Positions 43,711-52,690 of a stretch of DNA of 64,000 nt are shown here, one piece after another. A program made the translations under genes and the position numbers. Position 1 is the stretch's first letter. Each line of letters opens with the position of its first letter. Below the pieces are notes generated by a model that was given only the letters and a program-made list of their open reading frames with translations, had not been told where the DNA came from and did no database searches. Location of the stretch: contig NZ_CP022584.1 of assembly GCF_002240225.1 (NCBI RefSeq), forward strand, positions 930,001 through 994,000, read 5' to 3'. This DNA comes from Paenibacillus physcomitrellae. Lineage in GTDB: Bacteria; Bacillota; Bacilli; Paenibacillales; Paenibacillaceae.

Positions 43711-44307
43711 TTAGCCAAGCGCGGCTATTACTTGTTCTGCCGTCCGGATTTTGCCTAATCTCGGGAAAACCGTTTTGACCACGTAATCATGCTCCTCTTG
43801 AGCTGTGGCCGTCATGGCATCCTCGACAAAAATCTGATCATACCCATGCTGGAACGCCTCTCTCGCGGTCGTGTCTACGCCGATGGAAGTGGAAAGTCCG
43901 CACAGCACAATCGTCCTAATACCGCGGCGGCGCAGCTGAAGATCCAGATCAGTGCCATAGAAAGCGCCCCACTGCCGTTTGGACACAACATGGGCATTTG
44001 GAATGTCAGCCAGTTCAGGCACAATTTCATCCCAGCCTTCAGGCAGCTGCATGGAATGCGGCTCATGATCAGTTGCCGGATGAAGCATGTCTTTGCCGTC
44101 CAGGCTGGTGACTCTTACGAGCACGACAAAAGCGCCTTTCTCGGAAAAAGCCTCCGCCATCTTCGTTGTCTGTTCGACTAATTGATCCACCGGATAAGGC
44201 GCTGTCTGACGGCCCGGGATGGCTACACCTTTCTGCAGATCGATCACGACCAGCGCCGTTGTTTGCGGGTCCAGCTGTTGATTAGAATTAATATTGGATT
44301 GAGTCAA
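43711..44307 (-). CDS. Isochorismatase-fold hydrolase lacking the nucleophilic cysteine
   Basis: 198 residues from the TTG at 44307, with GAGGGAG 8 nt upstream; the ATG at 44328, 2 nt after the MFS stop, is the alternative but has no clear site. [11 protein letters not shown] carries the conserved Asp and [15 protein letters not shown] the Lys. Where cysteine hydrolases have C-V (nucleophile), this protein reads [14 protein letters not shown], i.e. Gly. As in true isochorismatases such as EntB, catalysis by covalent thioester is then impossible, so an amidase role is unlikely. It is downstream of an MFS transporter in the same transcript. Confidence 0.85.
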   Translation of the reverse strand: MTQSNINSNQQLDPQTTALVVIDLQKGVAIPGRQTAPYPVDQLVEQTTKMAEAFSEKGAFVVLVRVTSLDGKDMLHPATDHEPHSMQLPEGWDEIVPELADIPNAHVVSKRQWGAFYGTDLDLQLRRRGIRTIVLCGLSTSIGVDTTAREAFQHGYDQIFVEDAMTATAQEEHDYVVKTVFPRLGKIRTAEQVIAALG

Positions 44308-44330
44308 GTTATTCTCTCCCTCTAGCATGA

Positions 44331-45539
44331 TTAGCCATGATTGGCCTGGCGGTTCTTATTCAGCTTTTGAAATACTTTCAGATAAACCCATAAGGCATTT
44401 AATAATAATAGCGCACTGGTGATGAAAAAGACCGACCGGAAGCCGAACCAGCCGGCTACCTGGCCGCCGAATACCGAACCGGCAAAGGCGCCTAAATACG
44501 TTGCCGCCTGGTTGAAGCCGAAGACCCGGCCGGTCAGGGTGTCCGGCGTGATTTTTTTAAGCAGCGTATTTACAGAAGGGCTCAGACCAGCTGCGGCAAG
44601 CCCAAGCATGAACCGCAGACCCGCCAGTTCCCACGGATTGCTGACAAAGGCTTGGGGGATGAAGATAATTCCCGATACGATCAGTGATACCAGGATGATT
44701 TTATGGGCTCCTGTCCGGTCAGACAGCTTCCCAAGCCGGGGCGCCGCTATAATATTCGCAAGTCCAGACGCCGAGAACGTAATACCAGCAATTAAAGCCG
44801 CATGTGTCGCATTTCCGGACAGCTGGGTGACGTATACGGTTAGGATCGGTTCGATCGAATACATCGCAATCGTTAATACGAAACCGGTGATGAACAGCGT
44901 TATCGTCAATTCTTTTTGAGGTACGCTGCCCCAGACCTCTTTCATCCGCGGAGCATGTTTATGCTGTCTTGTAAAAGATTCCTGTACAAATAACAAGGTG
45001 GTAACAAAGGCGACCAGCATTAATCCGCCCGTAACGAAGAATGAATTTTGCAGACCAAAATGCTCCGCAATAAACCCGCCTATGGTCGGTCCCAATAAAG
45101 AACCGGAAATATTGGCAGTAGAGAGCGTGCCGAGCGCCCAGCCGGAGTGTTCTTTATCCGTTTGAGTTGCAATCAGCGTAGTACACGCCGTGCTGTATCC
45201 CGTAATGATGCCCTGCAGCAAACGAAGTCCAATCAATTCGTATACGTTATGTGCAAATCCCATGCAGCCAACGACGATGGCCATCCCCAGGCTCGCACGG
45301 AGCAGCATCGGTTTGCGTCCGAATTTATCAGCGGCAATGCCCCAAATCGGGGAAAAAATCGCCGAAACAATAAAAGTAATTCCGAAAGCCAAACCCGTAA
45401 ATTGGGTAATGGCGCTCGAATCCTGCACGCCCAGCTGTTTAATATAGAGCGGCAGAATCGGTGCAATCTGGCTCATCCCTATTCCGGTGACGAACATGCC
45501 GAACCAGCATATAAACAAATTTCTTTTCCAAACAGGCAT
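44331..45539 (-). CDS. MFS transporter, DHA1 family (12 membrane segments)
   Basis: 402 residues from the ATG at 45539 with AAGGAAGG upstream; the frame is open upstream without a site. Twelve hydrophobic segments; motif A in [16 protein letters not shown] and again [29 protein letters not shown] in segment 5. Typical of small-drug exporters of the YfmO/TetA-like group. Co-transcribed with an isochorismatase-fold hydrolase and divergent from nothing: the AraC gene upstream is on the same strand. Confidence 0.92.
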   Translation of the reverse strand: MPVWKRNLFICWFGMFVTGIGMSQIAPILPLYIKQLGVQDSSAITQFTGLAFGITFIVSAIFSPIWGIAADKFGRKPMLLRASLGMAIVVGCMGFAHNVYELIGLRLLQGIITGYSTACTTLIATQTDKEHSGWALGTLSTANISGSLLGPTIGGFIAEHFGLQNSFFVTGGLMLVAFVTTLLFVQESFTRQHKHAPRMKEVWGSVPQKELTITLFITGFVLTIAMYSIEPILTVYVTQLSGNATHAALIAGITFSASGLANIIAAPRLGKLSDRTGAHKIILVSLIVSGIIFIPQAFVSNPWELAGLRFMLGLAAAGLSPSVNTLLKKITPDTLTGRVFGFNQAATYLGAFAGSVFGGQVAGWFGFRSVFFITSALLLLNALWVYLKVFQKLNKNRQANHG

Positions 45540-45646
45540 ACCTAAGGCCTTCCTTCTGCTAGTTACGATGTTAGCGGCCGCTTGATCGCACTGTACAATC
45601 ACGTCCTCATTCTAGCAATAAGAAAGGCCTTAAACCATGCAAAATT

Positions 45647-46486
45647 TTAAACTCCATGGACATTTTTGCTGTAAAATTCCGAAGGACTGAGCCCCTCGCT
45701 TTTCTTGAACAGCCTGCTGAAATAGAATTCGTCGCTATAACCCAGTGCTCCCGCCACCTCTTTGATCTTGGGACTGCCCTCGATTAGCATCTCCTTGGCT
45801 TTGTCCATCTTCAGCTTGTTAAAGAACTCGATCAGCGAATAACCGGTCATTTCCTTAAACGTTCTGGACAAATAAGCTGGCGACAGCTGAACCAGTTCAG
45901 ACAGCTCGGCGAGCGTTATTTTGCCGGTTAAATGCTCATGCATGTAGGCGATGATTTTCTCCACCTTTAATGAAGCCGAATAATTTTGCTGGTTCAGCTG
46001 ATCTTTTTTGATCCCCTGATAAAGGGTGATGAACAGCTGCTGAAGCAGCGTCCGTGACGTGAACTCGTAACCGGGCAGTTTGCCGTACCAGCTTTCGCAA
46101 AGCTTCTTGAACGCATCCTCGATCTGATAAAAGTCCTTAATCTGCTGCACCGGCTGAAACGGTAAAACCCGGCTCTCCTCCTGAAGCTCCCAGCCTTCTT
46201 CGCTGAAGTTCACCCTTGTAAAACTGAAATGAACGGTCATTAACCGTACAGGGCTGTCAGGGCCGGTTTCAAGCGTATGGGCCACATTAGGGGCGATATA
46301 CAGCAGCATCCCGTCCTTGAGTTCGTATTCCTTCTTATCCACGATAAAAAAACCTTTAGCTTCGCTGATCAACACCAGCTCGTGATGCGCCAAGGTCCGG
46401 CTGATCTTCACCGATTTCAGCTGATCTTTCTCCGACTGCCGGAAATTGCAATAATGAATATGAAAATACAGGTTATTGATATTCAT
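45647..46486 (-). CDS. AraC family transcriptional regulator (cupin sensor)
   Basis: 279 residues; GAGAGGAT before the ATG. N-terminal cupin-like domain (HHELVLISEAKGFFIVDKKE, LLYIAPNVAHTLE), C-terminal AraC HTH pair (ITLAELSELVQLSPAYLSRTF, KIKEVAGALGYSDEFYFSRLF, KKSEGLSPSEFY). Just upstream of the MFS and isochorismatase-fold genes on the same strand (108 nt), so it may regulate them. Confidence 0.9.
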   Translation of the reverse strand: MNINNLYFHIHYCNFRQSEKDQLKSVKISRTLAHHELVLISEAKGFFIVDKKEYELKDGMLLYIAPNVAHTLETGPDSPVRLMTVHFSFTRVNFSEEGWELQEESRVLPFQPVQQIKDFYQIEDAFKKLCESWYGKLPGYEFTSRTLLQQLFITLYQGIKKDQLNQQNYSASLKVEKIIAYMHEHLTGKITLAELSELVQLSPAYLSRTFKEMTGYSLIEFFNKLKMDKAKEMLIEGSPKIKEVAGALGYSDEFYFSRLFKKSEGLSPSEFYSKNVHGV

Positions 46487-46528
46487 CGATTCTATCCTCT
46501 CGCGGCCATTTTGCTTTGCCCGTAAATA

Positions 46529-46568
46529 AAAGACGTCAGCCAGCTGATTAAAGCTGCCTAACGTCTTT
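46529..46568 (-). terminator. Terminator of the ATP-grasp/ion channel operon
   Basis: Imperfect stem beginning AAAGACGTTAGGCAGCT and closing AGCTGGCTGACGTCTTT on the minus strand, followed by TATTTA. It lies 40-80 nt past the channel gene stop. Confidence 0.75.
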
Positions 46569-46608
46569 AGCTTGTTGCTGCCTGCCGGCCTGCCGCCGAT
46601 CGGCTACC

Positions 46609-47625
46609 TTATTTTCCCGTAATCCTGCGATACGTTTCCCCGTCCGACACCATATACAGCTTGGCTTCCGCCGGAATCGGTTCATCTAACTTGCGGTTGA
46701 TGCCCAGATCGCTCCGGTCAGCCAGCAGCGTCGCCCCCTGCTGCAGCAGCGCCGTAAATGCGTCACCGTAGGTTCTCCAGCCGGACTGGACCGGAACCTC
46801 GTAAATATCGCTGCCATAGCTGCGGCTCAGCAGCTGCTGGATAATGTCCGGATTGCTCTCCTGCAGGGCCGAGCGGACCGCCAGCCTGGAGATCGCATCG
46901 TGGGACAGCACAAATTCGTTCACCTGGGCATGCTTGAAGTTCTGGATGTTCTTCTCCTGGGTAATCTCCACCGTTGTATGTACATGACTGGCCAATCGTT
47001 CAATACTGGAGACGATCAGAAGCGATTTCCCGTCAATCAGCGACGTCTCTTCAATCCTGGAATCGGCGAAAATAATGGCCGCCCGGCACGCCCTGATATT
47101 CGCTTTCTCCAGCACCTCATCCGAAGCCGGATCGCCGCTCACAAAATGCACCTGATGAAGATACTCCAGCGGGTGGCGGCTGGATTCGTCAATGATGACG
47201 ATATGGGCATCGGGAGAGTAGGCGAGAATTTCTTCCACTGCCGCCCGCGCCTTTTTGCTCCAATTAATGATGATAATATGATTGTCTCCGCGGAAGGTCA
47301 ATGTCCCCGCCCCTCTCTGCCGCTGAAGGCTTGCAATCGAATCGATGACCTTGCCGATCACCAAGCTGAGCAGTCCGATCCCGAACACGTAGAGGAAGAT
47401 GGTAAACACCTTCCCCGCAGGCGTCTTGGCGAAATAATCGCCATATCCGACCGTGGCCATCGTAGTCAGCACCCAATAAAGCGCGTTAAACCAGTTCGTG
47501 AAAGTATCAGGCTCCAGCACAAACGCAATGGTGGCGCTCAGCACCACAAAACCGAGTACCACCAGTACGATGGAGGTTTTGCGGAGCTGGCCCATTTTTG
47601 TCATAACCTTAAGCAAGAAAAGCAA
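46609..47625 (-). CDS. Potassium channel family protein with TrkA-N domain (YugO-like)
   Basis: 338 residues. The TTG at 47625 has GGGAAGGTG 7 nt upstream. Two membrane segments flank the pore helix and the selectivity filter TMATVGYGDYFAKT (about residues 55-68). The cytoplasmic RCK/TrkA-N domain follows (NHIIIINWSKKARAAVEEIL, HIVIIDESSR, FVSGDPASDEVLEKANI). It resembles B. subtilis YugO and MthK-type gated channels. Last gene of the six-gene operon; 54 nt separate it from the DUF350 gene. Fusion-like genomic pairing of such channels with DUF350 and ATP-grasp genes suggests that the system senses or uses potassium flux. Confidence 0.9.
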   Translation of the reverse strand: MLFLLKVMTKMGQLRKTSIVLVVLGFVVLSATIAFVLEPDTFTNWFNALYWVLTTMATVGYGDYFAKTPAGKVFTIFLYVFGIGLLSLVIGKVIDSIASLQRQRGAGTLTFRGDNHIIIINWSKKARAAVEEILAYSPDAHIVIIDESSRHPLEYLHQVHFVSGDPASDEVLEKANIRACRAAIIFADSRIEETSLIDGKSLLIVSSIERLASHVHTTVEITQEKNIQNFKHAQVNEFVLSHDAISRLAVRSALQESNPDIIQQLLSRSYGSDIYEVPVQSGWRTYGDAFTALLQQGATLLADRSDLGINRKLDEPIPAEAKLYMVSDGETYRRITGK

Positions 47626-47678
47626 CCAACTACACCTTCCCTCACTATATCATCCCTAGCGCAGAGCTTCCGGGTGAT

Positions 47679-48071
47679 TTAAATAATCAGGCTGCTTACC
47701 GCAAAAGCCGTACCGATGAAGACCATGCACAGCAGTGCTCCTACCGCAATGTTCCCCTGCTTTAGATGATCGGAAATTTTAAGGCCAGGCGTAACCAGTT
47801 CAAAGATCCAATAAGAAGCCACCAGGCAGACATATCCGACGGCAAACCATAACATCATGTGCCAAATAGAGGTATTCGTATAAGCGGAAATACCGAGGAT
47901 AATGGCCGTGCCCAGAAATTTGCCGCCAAAGGCCAGCGCAACCGCTGTGTTGCCTTTTCTAAGCTCATCCATGTCTTTAAATGGCGTGATCAGGCTGAAA
48001 ATAAACATACCCAGCAGCTGCAGAATAATCATGACTATAACACTTACCACAATATTAACGACAATCGTCAA
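47679..48071 (-). CDS. DUF350 (YjfL-like) membrane protein
   Basis: 130 residues with four hydrophobic segments; the first and third carry the duplicated DUF350 pattern (FKDMDELRKGNTAVALAFGGKFLG and ISDHLKQGNIAVGALLCMVFIG). A TTG start at 48071 overlaps the lipoprotein stop (TTGA), with GGGGGTGGG upstream, so translation is coupled. E. coli YjfL, in the yjf cluster with an ATP-grasp gene, is the model neighbour. Biochemical function is unknown; a role in membrane potential or channel assembly is inferred from context. Confidence 0.88.
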   Translation of the reverse strand: MTIVVNIVVSVIVMIILQLLGMFIFSLITPFKDMDELRKGNTAVALAFGGKFLGTAIILGISAYTNTSIWHMMLWFAVGYVCLVASYWIFELVTPGLKISDHLKQGNIAVGALLCMVFIGTAFAVSSLII

Positions 48072-48775
48072 TTAGCCCACCCCCGAAATTTCGCATATGC
48101 CAGATCATAATCGGCAAAATCATGTACTTCCTCCAGATTGACGGAGACATTCTTCTCCTTCTCCATCTTAGTATATCTCGCATCGTCAATCGGCTGCTTC
48201 ACCCGGTTGCCCGAAGGCAGCTCGATGACGGCAAAATTCCGCGTCTTGCCCTGATAAGACGTTTTGTATACCCCGACCAGCTTGACGTCCGTTGTGACAG
48301 ACACCTTCAGCTGCTCCAGATCCTTGTTCGCGGAAGCTTCGTCTTTATAGGTTTTGAGCGAGCTCCAGGAGGACAGCCGAATATCGTTTTTGTTGTTCTC
48401 ATCAGTCGTCAGCTCGGCGTCCATAAACTGCAGCACCCAAACCTTGTCTCCGGTCGCATAATTCTCATCATTCGGAAGCAGCTCGTTATCCGGTAATATC
48501 GTCATGTCGCTACCCACCAGATCTCCGACCGTTGTCTCCTGTACCCGGTAATCCCATGGCACACGCGACGTTGCCGAAGTTGTTTCTCCTGCAGCGGCTT
48601 CGGTTCCGTTCTGCGAGGTTGAAAACACGCTTTCCGTATCCGAAGAGCAGGCGCTTAAGGCTCCAGCCATCAGGAGGACGGCAAAGATCAGGCCGATTCG
48701 CTTCTGCTTTGGACGTTTAGCCGCTTTGGATGTTCCCCGGTCCATTTTCGTCGTATTTCCTTCACTAAGCAACAT
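48068..48775 (-). CDS. Lipoprotein of unknown function, operon with ATP-grasp ligase
   Basis: 235 residues. The ATG at 48775 directly follows the ATP-grasp stop codon, with GGGAGTG 7 nt upstream. An unusually long basic N-terminus (about 28 residues) precedes the hydrophobic segment and a lipobox-like ALSAC. The rest has no motif that I recognise: GDLVGSDMTILPDNELLPND, two predicted beta segments around VWVLQFMDAELTTDEN, and a Lys/Glu-rich C-terminus. Presumably membrane-anchored on the outer face, near the DUF350 protein and channel. Confidence 0.75.
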   Translation of the reverse strand: MLLSEGNTTKMDRGTSKAAKRPKQKRIGLIFAVLLMAGALSACSSDTESVFSTSQNGTEAAAGETTSATSRVPWDYRVQETTVGDLVGSDMTILPDNELLPNDENYATGDKVWVLQFMDAELTTDENNKNDIRLSSWSSLKTYKDEASANKDLEQLKVSVTTDVKLVGVYKTSYQGKTRNFAVIELPSGNRVKQPIDDARYTKMEKEKNVSVNLEEVHDFADYDLAYAKFRGWAN

Positions 48776-49969
48776 TCATTTCACTCCCAACGCGATAAAA
48801 TGACTGGCATTCCCCGTAATCTGTCCGCCCGCTCTTCCCAACATGCCGCAGGGCTTTCCGTTGATGACGAACATGCCGGTCAGCAGGTGAAACTCTCCTT
48901 CAGCCGTATCGATCTTCGCCAGCTCCGCCCTTTTCTGATAGACCGTAGGGAACAGCACACTGCCGTCAAATCCCTCCTGGTCCTCCAGCTCCAGCTTGCC
49001 GGCCGAGTCAAACAGGCGTACGGAACCTCCCTCGCGCCCAAACATCGACTTGGACACAAAGCTGCCTGAAAATACCGGTTTGTTGTATGTAGGCAGAACA
49101 TAACGGGAGATCGCCTCCCTTTCCTCCTCATCAAACAGCAGGCCCAGCTCATAAAGCCCCCAAACCGCAGCAAGCAGGCCCTTGGACTGAAGCAGAATGC
49201 TGTGAGGCGGATTAAAAATGTGCAGACGTTCCGTTTCAATCGCGTATGACAGCGCCTCACCGGCGTCATCCACCATCATCCATTCCTTTGGGTATAAGGC
49301 AAACATCCGTTCAATAGCTCGGCCGTCTTTAGTCTTAACGATCCCATTATCGATCCAGAGCTCAAGACAGTCTTCGCAGGTTACGTCCAGCCCGCTGTGT
49401 CGGACAAGAGCCTCGATCGTTCCCGAGTCCTCCGTGTGCCAGCCATAGGCTACACAAGCCGCAGTATCCGGGCGTTCAACCGCCCATGCTTCCGCCACAA
49501 GCTCTTTCATCCGGCTGTTCGGCGAAGCCAAGCCGGCCTGCGCGGCCATCCACGGCGTAGCGATCGACGCCTCCACGTAACCCGTCGGCGTATCCGCATT
49601 CAGCTCCAGCAGCTTGATCGTTCCGTCATTTGCGATCGCAAAGTCAAAACGCGCATACCGGCTGATGAGTCCCGGTTCAGCAAGCGGGGCCAGATCGAGC
49701 ATCTCCCATAAAATAGGCGGAATGCCGATCAGCTCATACAAATCACGGCGGCGGTAGACATACCGGGCGGCTTTATCGAGAATCGCCCACAGCTTCTCCG
49801 AGGCTTCGACCAGCTCTTCATACAGTGCTTCAGGCATCAGCACCATCTGGTCGATCCAATAAGCTTCGTCCTCCAGGTCGGCCCAGGCAAACCCCAGCTC
49901 AGCCAGCTCCTTGACCCGGCTCTCCCGGTCGGGGTGCGGCGTTCCGATCACTTCAAAGACGCCGCTCAT
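48776..49969 (-). CDS. Glutathionylspermidine synthase-like ATP-grasp ligase (YgiC/YjfC family)
   Basis: 397 residues. ATGA overlap with the upstream gene and no ribosome binding site of its own, so coupled translation. ATP-grasp signatures: RYARFDFAIANDGTIKLLELN, ADTPTGYVEAS, NPPHSILLQSKGLLAAVWG and SKSMFGREGGSVRLF. These match the C-terminal synthetase domain of glutathionylspermidine synthase; the amidase half is absent. The enzyme should ligate a peptide or protein carboxylate to an amine with ATP. Spermidine or glutathione as substrates are unlikely in a genus that uses bacillithiol. Candidate substrate: the Gly-Gly-ending tail of the adjacent gene product (inference). Confidence 0.9.
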   Translation of the reverse strand: MSGVFEVIGTPHPDRESRVKELAELGFAWADLEDEAYWIDQMVLMPEALYEELVEASEKLWAILDKAARYVYRRRDLYELIGIPPILWEMLDLAPLAEPGLISRYARFDFAIANDGTIKLLELNADTPTGYVEASIATPWMAAQAGLASPNSRMKELVAEAWAVERPDTAACVAYGWHTEDSGTIEALVRHSGLDVTCEDCLELWIDNGIVKTKDGRAIERMFALYPKEWMMVDDAGEALSYAIETERLHIFNPPHSILLQSKGLLAAVWGLYELGLLFDEEEREAISRYVLPTYNKPVFSGSFVSKSMFGREGGSVRLFDSAGKLELEDQEGFDGSVLFPTVYQKRAELAKIDTAEGEFHLLTGMFVINGKPCGMLGRAGGQITGNASHFIALGVK

Positions 49970-51036
49970 CCGCCGAAAAATCCTCCGCTCGATTTAGTGC
50001 CGGAACTTGAGCTGCCGGATCTCGTAATGGATCCCGTCGAGGAGCTTTTGCTGGAGCTGCTCGAGCTGCCGGAACTAAGTCCGCTCGACTTCCCGCCGAT
50101 GCCTCCCGGCGACGCGGACGTGGAACGTCTAGTAATGGAGCCGCTTGTCGTCGTCGACGTTTTGGGTTTCACAACCGAACCTACGGTTGATTTGTTCTGG
50201 AACGAGCCGCTGGAATAGCTGCGCGGTTTATACGGTGTGCTTGTGCCTGTGTAGTAACCGCGGTGGTCGTTGTACCAGCCGCTTGAGGAATAACCGCCCC
50301 CGCTGTTAAAGAGCAGGTGGTACAGCAGCAGGTCGTCCCAGCCGAAGCCGGAACCTGCACTTCCGTAGTTGTTGACGATGGTTGTTCCTCCGGAGCCGGC
50401 AGCACCTGGCTCCGGGGATTCCGACGGCTCAGCCGAGCCTGACGGCTGTGCGGCATCCCCGCCTTCGATGGAAGCAGGAAGCGGAATGTTCCAGTCAACA
50501 TTTTGATCGAAATACGCTTTGACTTCTTCTGTCGACCAGGATACCAGCTTCGGCGCATCTGCCGAAGAATTCGTGCTGTCTGCCGAATAGGCCGCGCCCG
50601 GCATAAAGATCGCATTGGCCAGAAGGGCGATCCCAAGCGAGGTCGATAAGACGCGCACCGGTTTGCCTTCAGGGGTAAACAGCCTGGAAGCCGGAGAAAC
50701 CGGAGACGCATGTGTAGAGGATGAGGCGTTCACAGCTGAGCTTATGTCCGGCTGATGCGGTTCTGAGCCTGTGATGGCGTCCTCTAGTTCAGCGCCTGAT
50801 TCTTGGCGTTGTTCCATCGTTCTACCTGTTTGAATTTGATTCCCTGCGGTTTGATCAACTTCAGTTTGATTCCCTTCAGCTCCCCGCAGCGGTCCAGCCA
50901 TATGCCGCTTGAGCTGTTCAATCATCTGCTCGTTAGTTTGTTGTTCTTTGATCTGTCCGTAGTACTGTTCTTCTTTGATCTGTCCGTCGAGCTTTTCTTC
51001 AGCCCGTAATTTGTTCTGTGCGTTCTTCTCTATCAA
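49966..51036 (-). CDS. Membrane protein with Ser/Gly-rich C-terminal tail ending in Gly-Gly (YgiB/YjfM-like)
   Basis: 356 residues. TTG start with GGGAGGAA 7 nt upstream. Residues 1-125 are hydrophilic, Gln/Glu-rich; 127-150 form one membrane segment or late signal (STSLGIALLANAIFM); about 160-200 has a short ordered region with an acidic Pro/Ser linker; then GWDDLLLYHLLFNSGGGYSSSGWY; and from 260 a basic, Ser/Thr/Gly-rich tail ending SSGGFFGG. E. coli YgiB, partner of the ATP-grasp YgiC, is also membrane-attached with a Ser-rich tail ending in Gly-Gly. I infer functional equivalence and a likely ligation substrate, but the detectable similarity is low-complexity. Confidence 0.65.
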   Translation of the reverse strand: MIEKNAQNKLRAEEKLDGQIKEEQYYGQIKEQQTNEQMIEQLKRHMAGPLRGAEGNQTEVDQTAGNQIQTGRTMEQRQESGAELEDAITGSEPHQPDISSAVNASSSTHASPVSPASRLFTPEGKPVRVLSTSLGIALLANAIFMPGAAYSADSTNSSADAPKLVSWSTEEVKAYFDQNVDWNIPLPASIEGGDAAQPSGSAEPSESPEPGAAGSGGTTIVNNYGSAGSGFGWDDLLLYHLLFNSGGGYSSSGWYNDHRGYYTGTSTPYKPRSYSSGSFQNKSTVGSVVKPKTSTTTSGSITRRSTSASPGGIGGKSSGLSSGSSSSSSKSSSTGSITRSGSSSSGTKSSGGFFGG

Positions 51037-51062
51037 CTCGGATTCCTCCCTGCCGAGCTTCC

Positions 51063-51278
51063 TTACCCGTGCCGCACTGGCACGAGCAGAAGCTCCAGTT
51101 TGCCCTCATCCACGTTTAATCTGCCTTCCACCGTTTCATACTCGCTACCGCCTACGATCAAATAATTGACATGCTCCAGCGCCGCAATCATGTTAGTAGA
51201 CCATAAACGCTCTTCCATTTCCCGGACCTCACCGTCCGGCAGCTTCTCAAATAAAACTACGCTCATTTGCTGTTCCAC
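51063..51278 (-). CDS. Small protein of unknown function, first gene of the ATP-grasp operon
   Basis: 71 residues from a GTG at 51278 with AGGGGGAA upstream; an ATG at 51266 is an alternative. Predicted alpha/beta: MSVVLFEKLPDGEVREMEERL, LEHVNYLIVGGSEYETVEGRL, LELLLVPVR. No membrane segment or family that I recognise. It is 26 nt ahead of the Gly-Gly-tail gene in the same direction, so it probably belongs to the operon; it could be a small cytosolic adaptor. Confidence 0.7.
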   Translation of the reverse strand: MEQQMSVVLFEKLPDGEVREMEERLWSTNMIAALEHVNYLIVGGSEYETVEGRLNVDEGKLELLLVPVRHG

Positions 51279-51302
51279 ATGACTTCCCCCTATATAAATC
51301 AT

Positions 51303-51618
51303 TACCTACCTTATACGTCCTGGAGCCTTCTTCGTTTCATCCGCCAAGCTTTTCAGGTGGAAAAAGTCCTATTAATATTGGGAATACCTCCCATTCTAGC
51401 ATAGAGACTCCGGAACAGCTTGGCAATTGGAAATTTTTACTCATCCTACTCCAGCAATCCTCGTTCATGCCCAGCGAATAGCCGAACCCGAATGAAAGGC
51501 AATATAATGGACAGGTTACATTTGCTGCTGGCAGGGTAATTTTTCAGGTACCTAGAACTTTTATAGACAAGGACAATACAACCACTTCCCTATACATAAA
51601 AATAAAGGATGGATATAG
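51303..51618. other. Divergent intergenic region without a gene
   Basis: 316 nt between the ATP-grasp operon and the serine hydrolase gene. It must hold both promoters. I see a small TGGGA-N5-TCCCA inverted repeat (51379-51393) and AT-rich sequence, but no confident promoter or RNA structure. Confidence 0.4.
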
Positions 51619-52578
51619 ATGGACCTTACTCAGCTATCTTCGGCGATCGCCCCCGTGAATTTAAGAAGCTGTCTGATTCAACAACAAGGTAAGCTGATCT
51701 TCGAGCATTATAGAAGACCTCAAACCTTTCGGGAAACGGCCAAAATTAATTCCTGCACCAAAAGCATTCTCTCCTCCCTGCTCTGCATCGCCATGGATCA
51801 GGGGCTGCTGCCTGCGCTGTCCACGCCGGCCTCCGCTTTCTTCCCGCAGCTGGCCTCAGCAGAAGACTCCCGCAAGCAGAAGATCACGCTGGAGCATCTG
51901 CTGACGATGACAGCCGGCTTCAGCTGGACAGAATTCGGCGGCAAAAATTCCTTTCCTCACATGACCCGCACTCCTGACTGGATTGCCTATGTGCTGGACC
52001 AGCCCTTGGCAGATGAGCCCGGTACAAGAATGGAATATAATTCGGGTGTCTCCCAAATGCTGTCGCATATACTGGTGCAGGTTTCAGGAATGTCCACGGC
52101 AGATTTTGCGGAAAAATATTTGTTTGGTCCGCTGGGCATCAATCATTACGAATGGGAAACCGATCCTCAGGGCGTCCACACCGGCGGATTCGGCTTAAAG
52201 CTTCGTCCGGCAGATTTAATGAAATTCGGCCAGCTATACCTGGACAAGGGACGGTGGCAGGGCGAACCTTTGATCTCAAGCCCGCTTCTGGAGCGGTCCG
52301 TCCAGCCGGCTATCGCTGTCAACGATCCCTGGCGGGGGTATTACTGCTGGCACTGGTGGGCGGATACTTACCCCGGTGACGACCTGTCTGACCCGGCCGC
52401 TTCCTTCGAGTATTTCTATGCGCGTGGATTTGGCGGTCAGTTTGTACATGTCATTCCTAAGCTGGATATGGTTGTCGTGCTCACCCACGACAATCGGAAG
52501 AACAGCAAATACCCGGATGTATTCCGGGCATTTATCGCACCGCTGCTCATTGGAGAACCGGTTTCCGACATACGATAA
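51619..52578 (+). CDS. Serine hydrolase of the beta-lactamase/class C fold
   Basis: 319 residues; AAAGGATGG before the ATG. Penicillin-binding-like motifs: SxxK in NSCTKSILSSLL (about residue 46), YxN in RMEYNSGVSQML, and a His/Lys-T-G-like GGFGLKL or ARGFGGQFVHVIP near the C-terminus. No signal peptide, so a cytoplasmic esterase/peptidase rather than an antibiotic-degrading lactamase. Substrate unknown. Monocistronic, divergent from the ATP-grasp operon. Confidence 0.88.
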   Translation: MDLTQLSSAIAPVNLRSCLIQQQGKLIFEHYRRPQTFRETAKINSCTKSILSSLLCIAMDQGLLPALSTPASAFFPQLASAEDSRKQKITLEHLLTMTAGFSWTEFGGKNSFPHMTRTPDWIAYVLDQPLADEPGTRMEYNSGVSQMLSHILVQVSGMSTADFAEKYLFGPLGINHYEWETDPQGVHTGGFGLKLRPADLMKFGQLYLDKGRWQGEPLISSPLLERSVQPAIAVNDPWRGYYCWHWWADTYPGDDLSDPAASFEYFYARGFGGQFVHVIPKLDMVVVLTHDNRKNSKYPDVFRAFIAPLLIGEPVSDIR

Positions 52579-52630
52579 CACGATAACGGGAAACGGCCGC
52601 TTCCGCTTCAATCCAACAAGCCATCAAAAA

Positions 52631-52663
52631 GAACAGCACACCGGCCCAGCCGGTGTGCTGTTC
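52631..52663. terminator. Strong 15-bp hairpin terminator between convergent genes
   Basis: Perfect 15-bp stem (GAACAGCACACCGGC and its complement) with a 3-nt loop. The minus strand continues in TTTTTGATGG, so it mainly serves the phosphoesterase gene; it also ends the serine hydrolase transcript. Confidence 0.9.
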
Positions 52664-52690
52664 TCCTTAGGCACAGATTGACACACGCTC

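Noticed and set aside
49934..50711. Alternative frames across the Ser/Gly-tail gene on both strands
   Set aside because: They are products of the repetitive Ser/Gly codons; the annotated frame has the binding site and the 4-nt overlap with the ATP-grasp gene.
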